A stretch of DNA of 64,000 bases, from assembly GCA_945878115.1 (NCBI GenBank), contig CAMDVD010000002.1:62001-126000 (forward strand), read 5' to 3'. The notes under the pieces were generated by a model. It was not told the DNA's origin, searched no databases, and worked only from the letters and a program-made list of their open reading frames with translations. Numbering within the stretch: the stretch's first letter is position 1; each line of letters starts with the position of its first letter. Both the position numbers and the translations under genes were made by a program. This document shows positions 9,227 through 17,905 of the stretch, piece by piece. This DNA is from Chitinophaga pinensis (GTDB taxonomy: Bacteria > Bacteroidota > Bacteroidia > Chitinophagales > Chitinophagaceae).

Positions 9227-9397
9227 TTCCAGAAAAATACATAGCTACATTCAATTGCATTATGAAATTGTAACCCTAATATTAATTTAATGTATTTCCA
9301 AAAATTCATTGGAAGTGTTATGAATATTGAAGTATAAATATGATCTCGTTGAAAATTGAAATTCATGCAAAAAAGATCTGGTAAACTATACTTGTGA

Positions 9398-9710
9398 AAT
9401 TTAGTCCACCAAAATACGTTTAAGCATAAATCAATGGTTGTTGAATCTATTGCATATACATTCCTTAGACCTTAACCCCAAATTCATTTTGCCCGTCTCT
9501 CATTTGTCTTGCTTTGGCTATTGAGATCTAGGCAATATTCAGCGTAGATTCTCCAATCTCTATTTTCATTGGCTCTGGAAAGATTTGACTTGGATATTGC
9601 AATTCTGATATCAAGATGATACCATTTCGATTGCTGTGACTGAAGTAAGATAGCGAAGTCGCTCAAGCCATCACGTTCACTCATTTGACCAAAAACCATA
9701 CATAGCAAAT
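9398..9710 (-). pseudogene. IS4-family (DUF4372-type) transposase remnant
   Basis: Two protein pieces of an IS4-type transposase remain on the minus strand. The first (9484-9708) reads LLCMVFGQMSERDGLSDFAI, then SNLSRANENRDWRIY, a strong match to the N-terminal region of this family (typically LLCMVFGQLSNRESLRD and ANEKRDWRIFE). The second (about 9398-9459) reads VYAIDSTTIDLCLNVFWWTKF, the block around the first catalytic Asp of the DDE domain. Between them are an in-frame TGA at 9484-9486 and a TAA; shifted frames recover ANEFGVKV, so at least two indels occurred. The 5' end stops exactly where the hairpin element begins (9711), and the rest of the DDE domain is gone. Inactive relic. Confidence 0.85.
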
Positions 9711-9809
9711 AATACTATCTTGATTTATAAAATAGACCAAAGGGCTTTTTAGAAATCTTAGATGGTATTATGCCGATTGAATAATGGATGTTCTATTATT
9801 TCACATCGG
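9711..9809. repeat. Double-hairpin element, copy 2
   Basis: AATACTATCT (9711-9720) pairs with AGATGGTATT (9760-9769, one G.U); the second hairpin is GAATAATGGA (9779-9788) with TCTATTATTTC (9792-9802), closed by CCGAT/ATCGG. Sequence of the arms differs from copy 1 (601-675) while pairing is kept. It abuts the truncated 5' end of the transposase remnant. Confidence 0.55.
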
Positions 9810-10431
9810 TATGATGCCAACATGAAAATGATTTTACTTTAAAATTACCGTTATCCCTTTTGTCCCTTTTATTAAATTCATTAAGGCTTAAGAATTCTAT
9901 TTCTTGAGAGAATACCTATTTGCCAACATGCATAGTCGGCTAATATAACTATGAAACAGTCTATCTGCAAAAGCCGATATTTTTTCAAATTGTTGAAATG
10001 AAATATTCGCCGTAAGTGCAACAATAACAAGAGACTCAAGGCAATCGATAGCTCAACGTATGGACTTCAGATGCCACATCTTTAAGTACAGAAAAATAGC
10101 GAAATTGATTTAATTAATGATTTCATAATATTAAATAAATCAATTTACCTTATACATAGTTTTATGTTTGCAAGAATTAAATATGTCGTGGCGATAGAAT
10201 TTTACATTATTTTATTTACTTTATCATTATTAAATATCTTTTTAGCACTTACGTTAAATGCAACTAATCTTGTATTAATTAAAAAGGTTGAAAATAATAT
10301 TATTAATGTAAAATTAGGACTTAGTGCAACCTTAAGGGGAAATTCTTGCAAACAACATTGTAATGTCAACATGAATAAATTGAATTAACAGTAAATTATT
10401 AAATTAGAAATAAACTATCATTTATATTACA
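9810..10431. other. Gap without recognised gene
   Basis: About 620 A+T-rich bases upstream of the 871-residue SprB-repeat gene. The only longish frame (10164-10388) encodes a hydrophobic, low-complexity peptide without family resemblance and is rejected. No terminator, no repeat of the other families; perhaps further decayed mobile-element DNA (inference). Confidence 0.45.
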
Positions 10432-13047
10432 ATGAAAATCCTAAAACAATTATTTATTTTCTTTTCAATTATCTGTTTTGCAAAATTTAATACATTTGGA
10501 CAAGCTAATCCTTTCATAAATGTTTTGCCATCCAATTCAGGTGTTGTAACTACAGGTGGTATTATAGATATTATTGTAACTATTGGAAACACTGGACCTA
10601 TATCAGCAGTTCCGCAAGCAAAGCTTAGACCAATTATTCAAGTACCACCTTCAGTTACCTTTTTGCCTAATGCGCAACAAGTTGGCTTACCAGCAGGATG
10701 GACCATATTATCTAACACTGGTTCTCAATTACGACTTTGTAATTCTACAGATCCTATTCCAGTAAGTACAAGTCGCACAATTACACTAAAGGTTCAAGGT
10801 GTTACGGTTCAAGGTCCAACAACTTTTTCAGGAAATATAAATTTTGGAAACGGTACTACTTGTGCAGCAGGTATTTCAGTTGCTGGCGATCTTATTACAG
10901 ATAATTCAGCAACTTCTACGATAGAGGTAGCACCCGGATGCAACTTGGGAGTTACGGCTACAGCAGATACAATACTATGTAATGGTGATTCCACAAATAT
11001 TACTTGTAATGTTACCAATGCAACTGGTCCTGTCGAGTACAATATTTCTGGAACTACTAATTATCAATCAAGTAATATTTTTATTGCCCCAGCAGGTACA
11101 TATACCTTAACAGCAAGAGAAGTTAATAATCCTTTATCATGTATTACGAATACACTTATTACGATAACAGAACCCAATGCAGTACCTGCTACTGTTGTAA
11201 ATATAATAGACCCTACATGCACCGATTCTTTAGGTATTGTTACCATTACTTCGGATACTGTAGGTTTGACTTTTAGTATAGATGGAGGACCTTTTAATAG
11301 TTATCCAGCAACAGGGTACCTATTAGGTTCGGGGGCACATTCTATTTTATCAAAGAATGCTAGTAATTGTAGCCCTCTTATAACTAACTTTACGATAAGT
11401 GCTCAACCGCCCACACCATTAACACCTACCATAGATTCAACAATACAAGCTACTTGTTCTATATCCACAGGTTCGGTTCAATTATCAAATTTACCAACTG
11501 GTCCATGGACCATAAATCCTGGAGCTATAAGCGGTAACACTGCAAGTACGATCATAAATAACCTTGCCGCTGGAAATTATTCTTTTAATGTAACTAATTC
11601 TTTTGGTTGTACTTCGTCTAATGCAGCTTTAATAACTATTAATACAGTATTAGGAGCACCTCTTGCACCAACCGTAAATATTACTCAGCCTACTTGTGCG
11701 GTTTCTACAGGGAGTTTTATAATTACTGCTCCAGATTCAAATTTATTGTATAGTTTAGATGGAGGTGCATTCAGTGCTTATCCAGTAGGAGGCTATATTG
11801 GTATTGTTACTGGTGGTACCCATTCATTTATAGCACAAGCCATAGGTGGTTGTCTTTCTCCATTTACATATATTACAATAGATGCTCAGCCCCTTTCTCC
11901 TGCTTTACCTATTTTAAGTATTACCCAACCGAGTTGTACAATAGCTACTGGAGAAATTGTTGTAGTTAGCGATACTACAGCGCTAACATTTAGTTTTAAT
12001 GGTGGGCCATACAGCAGTTATCCAGTGAATGGCTTTACAGCAAATGCAGGAATTCATACTTTAGCAGTTCAAAATTTGAGTGGCTGTGCGCCAACTGTAA
12101 TTAATAATATTGTAATTAACCCACAGCCTCAAACTCCTATAATCAATGCTTCTGCAACTCCAATAACTTGTTTTGGAGATTATAGCACTATTACTGTTTC
12201 AGCTACTGGTGGTGTTTTACCCTATGAGTTCAGCCTTAATGACACAACTTTTCAACCTTCAAATATGTTTTTAGTTCCTGCGGGCTCTTATACAATTACA
12301 ATTAAAGATTCTAATGGATGTTCAAATAAAACAGATACTATCTTTTTAACACAACCGCTTCCAATTACAGGAACTGTTGTTGCATCTCCAATTGCCTGTC
12401 ATGGTGATAGTAGTACGCTTACAATATCAGCAAGTGGTGGGGTGGGTGCTTACGAATATAGTTTAAACAGTGGCCTATATCAAACTTCAAATAGTTTTGT
12501 TGTTCCCGCAGGCGATTATACTATAGACATTCGATTAATAAATAATCCCGCTTGTTATGCAGCCGTAAGTCCAAAAATAACTATTATACAACCTGAAAAA
12601 TTAAAAATAGTTGCGTCTTATGAGGCTATTAAATATTGCGGAGATAGCACTATCATAAAGATTTCTGCTAATGGTGGAAAGCCACCTTACACTGGCTTAG
12701 GTGATTTTACAAAAGGACCAGGTGTTTGGACATTCACTGTAGTGGATACGAATGGATGCTCGGTTACTTCTGCTATCACACTTTTGCCTCCTGGCTGTGT
12801 AGAATTAAATGTGTATCCTAATCCAGCACAGAATAGTATACGTATAGAGCACTCGGCAGCAATTAACACCGAAGCTTATTTTCAAATTTTTGCAGTTAAT
12901 GGTGCCAAGCTAATATCTCAAAAGGTGCTAGAAAATAGTTTTTATAGCACTATAAATGTTAGTGGACTTGCAAGTGGCGATTATTTATTAGTTTATAGAA
13001 ATGGTGACGAAATGAAAGTTGCAAAATTTACTAAGGTCGGTAAGTAA
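10432..13047 (+). CDS. T9SS-exported adhesin-like protein: constant N-domain, SprB-type repeats, type A sorting domain
   Basis: 871 residues. Signal peptide (about 1-23), then the same ~140-residue DUF11-like domain as in the 6265 and 13166 genes. From about residue 163 there are eight ~77-residue units of SprB-repeat type, best preserved in units 6 and 7 (CFGDYSTITVSATGGVLPYE and CHGDSSTLTISASGG, each ending in ...AGxYTIxI). Units 2, 4 and 5 are a diverged subtype with SIDGGPFNSYP or SFNGGPYSSYP. The end (from about 790: LNVYPNPAQNSIRIEH ... SGLASGDYLLVYRNG) is a type A T9SS C-terminal sorting domain. SprB repeats occur in the gliding adhesin of Flavobacterium (established). Predicted cell-surface protein; the ligand is unknown. 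Confidence 0.88.
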   Translation: MKILKQLFIFFSIICFAKFNTFGQANPFINVLPSNSGVVTTGGIIDIIVTIGNTGPISAVPQAKLRPIIQVPPSVTFLPNAQQVGLPAGWTILSNTGSQLRLCNSTDPIPVSTSRTITLKVQGVTVQGPTTFSGNINFGNGTTCAAGISVAGDLITDNSATSTIEVAPGCNLGVTATADTILCNGDSTNITCNVTNATGPVEYNISGTTNYQSSNIFIAPAGTYTLTAREVNNPLSCITNTLITITEPNAVPATVVNIIDPTCTDSLGIVTITSDTVGLTFSIDGGPFNSYPATGYLLGSGAHSILSKNASNCSPLITNFTISAQPPTPLTPTIDSTIQATCSISTGSVQLSNLPTGPWTINPGAISGNTASTIINNLAAGNYSFNVTNSFGCTSSNAALITINTVLGAPLAPTVNITQPTCAVSTGSFIITAPDSNLLYSLDGGAFSAYPVGGYIGIVTGGTHSFIAQAIGGCLSPFTYITIDAQPLSPALPILSITQPSCTIATGEIVVVSDTTALTFSFNGGPYSSYPVNGFTANAGIHTLAVQNLSGCAPTVINNIVINPQPQTPIINASATPITCFGDYSTITVSATGGVLPYEFSLNDTTFQPSNMFLVPAGSYTITIKDSNGCSNKTDTIFLTQPLPITGTVVASPIACHGDSSTLTISASGGVGAYEYSLNSGLYQTSNSFVVPAGDYTIDIRLINNPACYAAVSPKITIIQPEKLKIVASYEAIKYCGDSTIIKISANGGKPPYTGLGDFTKGPGVWTFTVVDTNGCSVTSAITLLPPGCVELNVYPNPAQNSIRIEHSAAINTEAYFQIFAVNGAKLISQKVLENSFYSTINVSGLASGDYLLVYRNGDEMKVAKFTKVGK

Positions 13048-13165
13048 CAAAATAGTCTACTAAGCTAAATAAAATATAAAAATTAATTGCAATTAGGTAT
13101 TAGGTACTCAAATATTAATAATAAATAGTATTAAAACAAATCACAAATATAAAATAAAATAAAAA

Positions 13166-14224
13166 ATGAAATTTTTTAAACAAGTACTCTTTACACTAGC
13201 AACAACACTTACCACATTAAATGTTTTTGGACAAGCTAACCCATTTATAAATGTTTTGCCATCCAATTCAGGTATTGTATCTGTAGGCACTACCATCGAT
13301 ATTATAGTTACCATAGGTAATACTGGACCTGTATCAGCAGTTCCACAAGCTAAGCTTAGACCAATTATTCAAGTACCTACTTCAGTTACATTTTTACCAA
13401 CTGCACAACAAACAGGCTTACCAGCAGGATGGACCATTTTAACAAACACTGGTTCTCAAATACGACTTTGTAATTCTACAGATCCTATTCCAGTTAGTAC
13501 TAGTCGTACAATTATACTAAAAGTACAAGGTGTTACAGCTACAGCCCCACAAACTTTTTCAGGAAATATAAACTTTGGAAATGGTACTAGTTGTGGCCCT
13601 GGCACTTCTGTGGCAGGCGACCTTACTACAGATAATTCTGCTTTGTCAACCATAGAAGTATTAGCTGGTTTTCCACTTCCATTGATTTTAAATAACTTCA
13701 ATGTAAAGTCTGACAATTGTATAGCAGACCTTAATTGGAGTACTTCTTCTGAAACAAATGTTGAAAAATTTGAAATAGAAAAATCGGAGACTAATAATGC
13801 GAAATGGAAAACTATCGGTAGCGTAATAGCTCATGGTAATTCTACTACTAATTCAACATATTACTTTAAAGATGATAATATTTCTATCAACAATAATGTG
13901 GTCATGTACCGATTAAAGATGATAGATATAGATGCTTCGTTTATGTATTCACCTGTAGTAAATGCAATCTTAAAATGTGATGAGCAAAATCTATCTGTAT
14001 TTCCCAATCCTGTGACCAATGGAATACTGAATGTAAGCTTAAATAGTGCTGAAAATGTAGAAGTAAATCTTACTTCTGTAACTGGTCAACAATTAAAGAA
14101 AATTACTTTAAAGAATGGAATAAATAATATTGATGTGTCAGAATTAAGCAATGGAGTATATTTCTTAAGCATAAAATTTGTACACGGTATCAACCAAAAT
14201 GTAAAAGTGAATATTCAAAAATAA
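13166..14224 (+). CDS. T9SS-exported protein: constant N-domain and type A sorting domain
   Basis: 352 residues: signal peptide (about 1-23, FGQA), the constant DUF11-like domain (about 24-165), a ~95-residue beta-rich domain (LNWSTSSETNVEKFEIEKSE, VMYRLKMIDIDASFMYSPVV) of the kind that commonly precedes sorting domains, and a type A T9SS sorting domain (about 275-352: LSVFPNPVTNGILNV, GVYFLSIK). It is the minimal member of the three-paralogue set. It follows the 871-residue gene by 118 bases on the same strand and precedes the TonB receptor. Probably attached to the outer surface after T9SS export; no catalytic motif is visible. Confidence 0.87.
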   Translation: MKFFKQVLFTLATTLTTLNVFGQANPFINVLPSNSGIVSVGTTIDIIVTIGNTGPVSAVPQAKLRPIIQVPTSVTFLPTAQQTGLPAGWTILTNTGSQIRLCNSTDPIPVSTSRTIILKVQGVTATAPQTFSGNINFGNGTSCGPGTSVAGDLTTDNSALSTIEVLAGFPLPLILNNFNVKSDNCIADLNWSTSSETNVEKFEIEKSETNNAKWKTIGSVIAHGNSTTNSTYYFKDDNISINNNVVMYRLKMIDIDASFMYSPVVNAILKCDEQNLSVFPNPVTNGILNVSLNSAENVEVNLTSVTGQQLKKITLKNGINNIDVSELSNGVYFLSIKFVHGINQNVKVNIQK

Positions 14225-14415
14225 TACCATTTATATGTATACTAGTTTACTTTAATAAGTTTATTTATATATATTTTAATTGTTTTAAAATATTGTAATA
14301 CCATTTTGATTACTTGTATAAATGCAAAAAAGAAATAGTATTAAAATTGACATTCACTTCATGTAAAATTTATTTTACTTCCTTAACTAAATACTCACTT
14401 CTCACAATTTTTAAA

Positions 14416-17253
14416 ATGATTTCAAAACATTTTCTTATCCTATTCTTCCTATTCATTGGAAGTACCACATTTGCCCAAAAGGGAATGATTACAGGAAAGG
14501 CAGTAGATGCCCAGACTGGCCTACCACTAGAGGGAAGTACAATTTTTTTAATTGAAAAGTCTATTGGTACACGTGCAGATCAAAATGGTGTTTTTGTTTT
14601 CGGTAAACTTCAAGCAGGAAACTATTCTATAAAATGTAGTTACATGGGATATGTCGAAAAAATTGTTACAGATATCAATTTAGGAGAAAATGAAAATAAA
14701 GAAATTAATATTTCATTAAGTAAGAAATCTAATAAAGAGCTTAAAGGTGCTGTGATAGTCGCTCAAAGAGTGAAAGGAGCAGGTGAGACGGTTGCAACTT
14801 TATTAGTAGCGCAAAAAAACAGTGCAAGTGTTAGCGATGGTGTTTCAGCTGAATCAATAAAGAAAACACCTGATAAAAGTAGTAGTGATGTAATAAAGCG
14901 TGTTACTGGAGCAAGTATCCAAAACGATAAATTTGCTGTAATACGTGGTTTAAATGATAGATACAATGCATCCTTTATTAATGGAGCCCCGTTACCAAGT
15001 ACAGAAAGTGATAGGAAAGCATTTGCATATGATATTTTTCCATCTGGCATTATAGATAATTTAGTTATTTATAAAACTGCTACTCCAGATAAAACAGCTG
15101 AGTTTGGAGGAGGAATTATTGAAATTTCTACAAAATCTACTTCATCTAAACCAATCACTGTTATTTCAATAAGCCAGGGTTACAACAATTTGATAACTGG
15201 GAAAAAACGCTTTGTTTCTGAAATGAAAGGTAGTACCGATTGGTTGGGCTTAGATGATGGTACACGGGCGTTACCAAGTGGCATACCATCCGATAAACAA
15301 GGTTTTATAGATGCATCAACAGCAGATAAACTTGGATATGCAAAATTATTTGGGAAGTACAAGTGGGGAATAAAAGAAGTGGATACTAAACCGAACATAA
15401 GTTTACAAATAGTGAAAAGTCTTAACATAAATAGAAAAGAAAAACAATTTATCTCATCGCTCTTTTCAGTTACGTATAATAAAAGCAATTCATTTGTATC
15501 TGGAGAACGTAATTCCTTCAATGGTAATGGTGGTAACATTAACGACCCAGATTATGTTCCTATACAAGAGAGAAAATTCATTGATTCTTTGTATAATGAA
15601 GAGGTAATTTGTTCGACATTGGGCAATGTTGGTATTAAGATAAACAATAGAAATAATATAAGTTGGAAAAATAACCTGAGCGTAAATACGGATAATACAT
15701 TAGTGAAGCGAGATGGGTATACTGAATATACTTTGGACTCAACTAATAAAATAAAACAAATATTTCGAAATTTTGTTTCAGATAAAATTTTCAACAGCCA
15801 GCTATTAGGTGAACATCAAATTGGTAAATTTAAAACAAAATTAAATTGGTTACTCGCATATAGCAAAGTGGATAGAAGAACACCATTTCAAGCAATTTCC
15901 ACTAGTAATCAGTTAACTTCTGACGTTCCAGGAAGCCATGGCAATATGGTATCTGCTAGTTCTCAAGAAAATCTAAGAAGTGCAAAATTAGATATTTCGC
16001 AACCGTATACACTTTTTAAAGGCAGCCAAAATATGTTTAAGATGGGATTCGGATACCTAGATAGAGAAAGAAATTATACGAATAGAGTATTAGGTTTTGC
16101 ACAAGCTATAACCAACAATCCTTATGATGTAGATTATTCAATACTAAATTTACCTTATGATCAGATTTTTTTGACGCAAAACTTGGGTTTGCTTTCTAAT
16201 GGTAAGGCATCTATATTAGTTAATGATGCTACAGTTCCTAATTCTGCCTATGATGCATCTTCTTCAACTTTGCATGCCTATTTAATGAATGATCAACGTT
16301 TCAAAAAATTTAGATTGATTTATGGTGTAAGAATGGAAAGTTTTAGTCAAAAATTAGTTGCTGCTCAACGTGGGTTAGGTGCAATAAATATTAAATACAC
16401 AAAGGTAGATTATTGCCCTTCAGCTAATTTAGTTTATTCATTAACTGAAAAAACCAATGTACGCTTGTCATACAGCAAAACTTTAAATAGACCAGAATAC
16501 AGAGAATTAGCAAATTTTGGTTTCCCAGATTATCTTTCAGGTTTTTTTGTTGGCGGTGATTCAACCTTAAAAAGGGCAAGTATAAATAATTTTGATGTTA
16601 GATATGAAATTTTCCCAGGAAGGGCACAGTTGCTTTCTGTATCTGCTTTTCATAAAGCAATTACAAACCCAATTGAGTTTTCTACTTCATCATTTTATGC
16701 AAGTGAGGCACGTTATGTGCAAAGTAAGTCTGCAACCATTTCTGGGGCAGAAGTTGAATTTAGAGTTCTTTTATCCACTCTTTTTGCTAGAAAAAATGAA
16801 AAGTCGTTGCTTAATAATTTTACTTTGTCAGGTAATGGCACGATTACAAAATCGTCGGTAGTTGTCGGTAGCGCATCAGATTCTATTAGTTCGCGTCCTT
16901 TACAAGGTCAGTCGCCTTACATCCTAAATTTTGCACTAAGTTATGTAGGTGATAGTTCTGGTATATCATCTACCTTGTCACTAAATAGAATTGGCAGAAG
17001 GCTTGCTATTGCAGGCAGTAATATATTGCCTGAGTTTTTTGATAAAGAAAGAACGGTAATTGATTTTCAAATAGCTAAAACTTTCTTAGATGATAAACTA
17101 GAATTAAAATTTAATGCCAGAGATTTATTAGCGCAAGATATAATAACCTATCTCGATTTTGATAAAAGCAGAACCTTAACTGAAAAAGATAAAATCTTTA
17201 CTAAAAATAAAGCGCCTAGAGTATTTATATTTAGTGCAAGTTTTAAATTTTAA
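14416..17253 (+). CDS. TonB-dependent receptor with carboxypeptidase-like N-terminal domain
   Basis: Outer-membrane, energy-coupled uptake receptor. The start at 14416 gives a clean signal peptide (MISKHFLILFFLFIG...FAQ); the frame opens further upstream only through a TTG at 14314 and lacks a signal there. Of 945 residues, about 22-105 are the carboxypeptidase-regulatory-like domain (ITGKAVDAQTGLPLEGSTIF ... YSIKCSYMGY), about 120-245 the plug (DVIKRVTGASIQNDKFAVIR, GLNDRYN, KTATPDKTAEFGGGIIEIST), and the rest the barrel, ending in aromatic FIFSASFKF. It closes the exported-protein locus begun at 6265; the beta-helix protein and the constant-N paralogues may be its surface partners (inference). 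No SusD partner is present, so a classical glycan locus is unlikely. Confidence 0.92.
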   Translation: MISKHFLILFFLFIGSTTFAQKGMITGKAVDAQTGLPLEGSTIFLIEKSIGTRADQNGVFVFGKLQAGNYSIKCSYMGYVEKIVTDINLGENENKEINISLSKKSNKELKGAVIVAQRVKGAGETVATLLVAQKNSASVSDGVSAESIKKTPDKSSSDVIKRVTGASIQNDKFAVIRGLNDRYNASFINGAPLPSTESDRKAFAYDIFPSGIIDNLVIYKTATPDKTAEFGGGIIEISTKSTSSKPITVISISQGYNNLITGKKRFVSEMKGSTDWLGLDDGTRALPSGIPSDKQGFIDASTADKLGYAKLFGKYKWGIKEVDTKPNISLQIVKSLNINRKEKQFISSLFSVTYNKSNSFVSGERNSFNGNGGNINDPDYVPIQERKFIDSLYNEEVICSTLGNVGIKINNRNNISWKNNLSVNTDNTLVKRDGYTEYTLDSTNKIKQIFRNFVSDKIFNSQLLGEHQIGKFKTKLNWLLAYSKVDRRTPFQAISTSNQLTSDVPGSHGNMVSASSQENLRSAKLDISQPYTLFKGSQNMFKMGFGYLDRERNYTNRVLGFAQAITNNPYDVDYSILNLPYDQIFLTQNLGLLSNGKASILVNDATVPNSAYDASSSTLHAYLMNDQRFKKFRLIYGVRMESFSQKLVAAQRGLGAINIKYTKVDYCPSANLVYSLTEKTNVRLSYSKTLNRPEYRELANFGFPDYLSGFFVGGDSTLKRASINNFDVRYEIFPGRAQLLSVSAFHKAITNPIEFSTSSFYASEARYVQSKSATISGAEVEFRVLLSTLFARKNEKSLLNNFTLSGNGTITKSSVVVGSASDSISSRPLQGQSPYILNFALSYVGDSSGISSTLSLNRIGRRLAIAGSNILPEFFDKERTVIDFQIAKTFLDDKLELKFNARDLLAQDIITYLDFDKSRTLTEKDKIFTKNKAPRVFIFSASFKF

Positions 17254-17375
17254 TTAGTGAATGCCTTAATGAAGATGCTATAACATCCACAAGCATACCA
17301 TCAATAACTAATGAAAAATCGAATAAAATAAAGTTTAATAGTTTTTAAAATGTAAGTTTAGTGTTGGTTATACTT

Positions 17376-17789
17376 TTATAGACTGGTTTGATTTTTTTTC
17401 GATTGTAAATAATCTTCTCTGATTTTTAAAAGGTCAATTTTAGCACAATCTGTTAGAAGAGATTTCAATATTTCTAATGGCAATTCTTCAGAAGAAGTAA
17501 AATTGATGTACCCTTTTTGAAAGCTTACTTTCGGTAATAAGGCCTTGTATTTTGCATGCAAAGTAGGTGCGCAATAAATAGGCATTAAGTGCAGGGACAT
17601 ATATTTTTTTACACTGGAAAGACCATATTTGAAAGTGCCGGGTGCATGGTAAAATATCATTTTCTTTCCCATCATTTTTCCAATAATGGCGCTTACGCTT
17701 TTATCTTTTTCTTTGATTAAAGAATGAATGAGAGACAAAATATTTTGTCGTTCCATTTCTTGATTCGCGATGAATTGTTCTATAGTCAT
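17376..17789 (-). CDS. DUF1801-family protein
   Basis: 137 residues without signal peptide. The pattern matches DUF1801 (YdhG/frataxin-like fold): an N-terminal helix (QNILSLIHSLIKEKDKSVSA), then MIFYHAPGTFKYGLSSVKKY, MSLHLMPIYC, LPKVSFQKGYINF and a C-terminal helix with LKSLLTDCAKID. Some family members have been called iron chaperones, but that is not visible from residues here. It stands alone between the TonB receptor (convergent) and the helicase (same strand, 113 bases upstream of its ATG). Function not assigned. Confidence 0.75.
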   Translation of the reverse strand: MTIEQFIANQEMERQNILSLIHSLIKEKDKSVSAIIGKMMGKKMIFYHAPGTFKYGLSSVKKYMSLHLMPIYCAPTLHAKYKALLPKVSFQKGYINFTSSEELPLEILKSLLTDCAKIDLLKIREDYLQSKKNQTSL

Positions 17790-17870
17790 TTTGTATATTG
17801 CAATAAATTAAATAGTTCTACTAGTAATATTTCTAAACTCAGTTACAGTATAGGATTCAATGAATTTCCC

Positions 17871-17905
17871 CTTTGGAATTTGGGATTTTCTCCTTTGGAA
17901 TTTTA
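17871..17905. repeat. TTTGGAATTTGGGATTT microrepeat, site 2
   Basis: CCTTTGGAATTTGGGATTTT followed by CTCCTTTGGAATTTT. It touches the 3' end of the helicase gene (stop at 17903). Confidence 0.6.

Noticed and set aside
10164-10388. 74-residue hydrophobic open frame upstream of the SprB-repeat gene
   Set aside because: Low-complexity A+T-driven composition, no promoter or partner, no similarity; not reported as a gene.
14416-17253. Polysaccharide utilisation locus (SusC-type receptor)
   Set aside because: No SusD-like lipoprotein and no glycoside hydrolase nearby; called a general TonB-dependent receptor.
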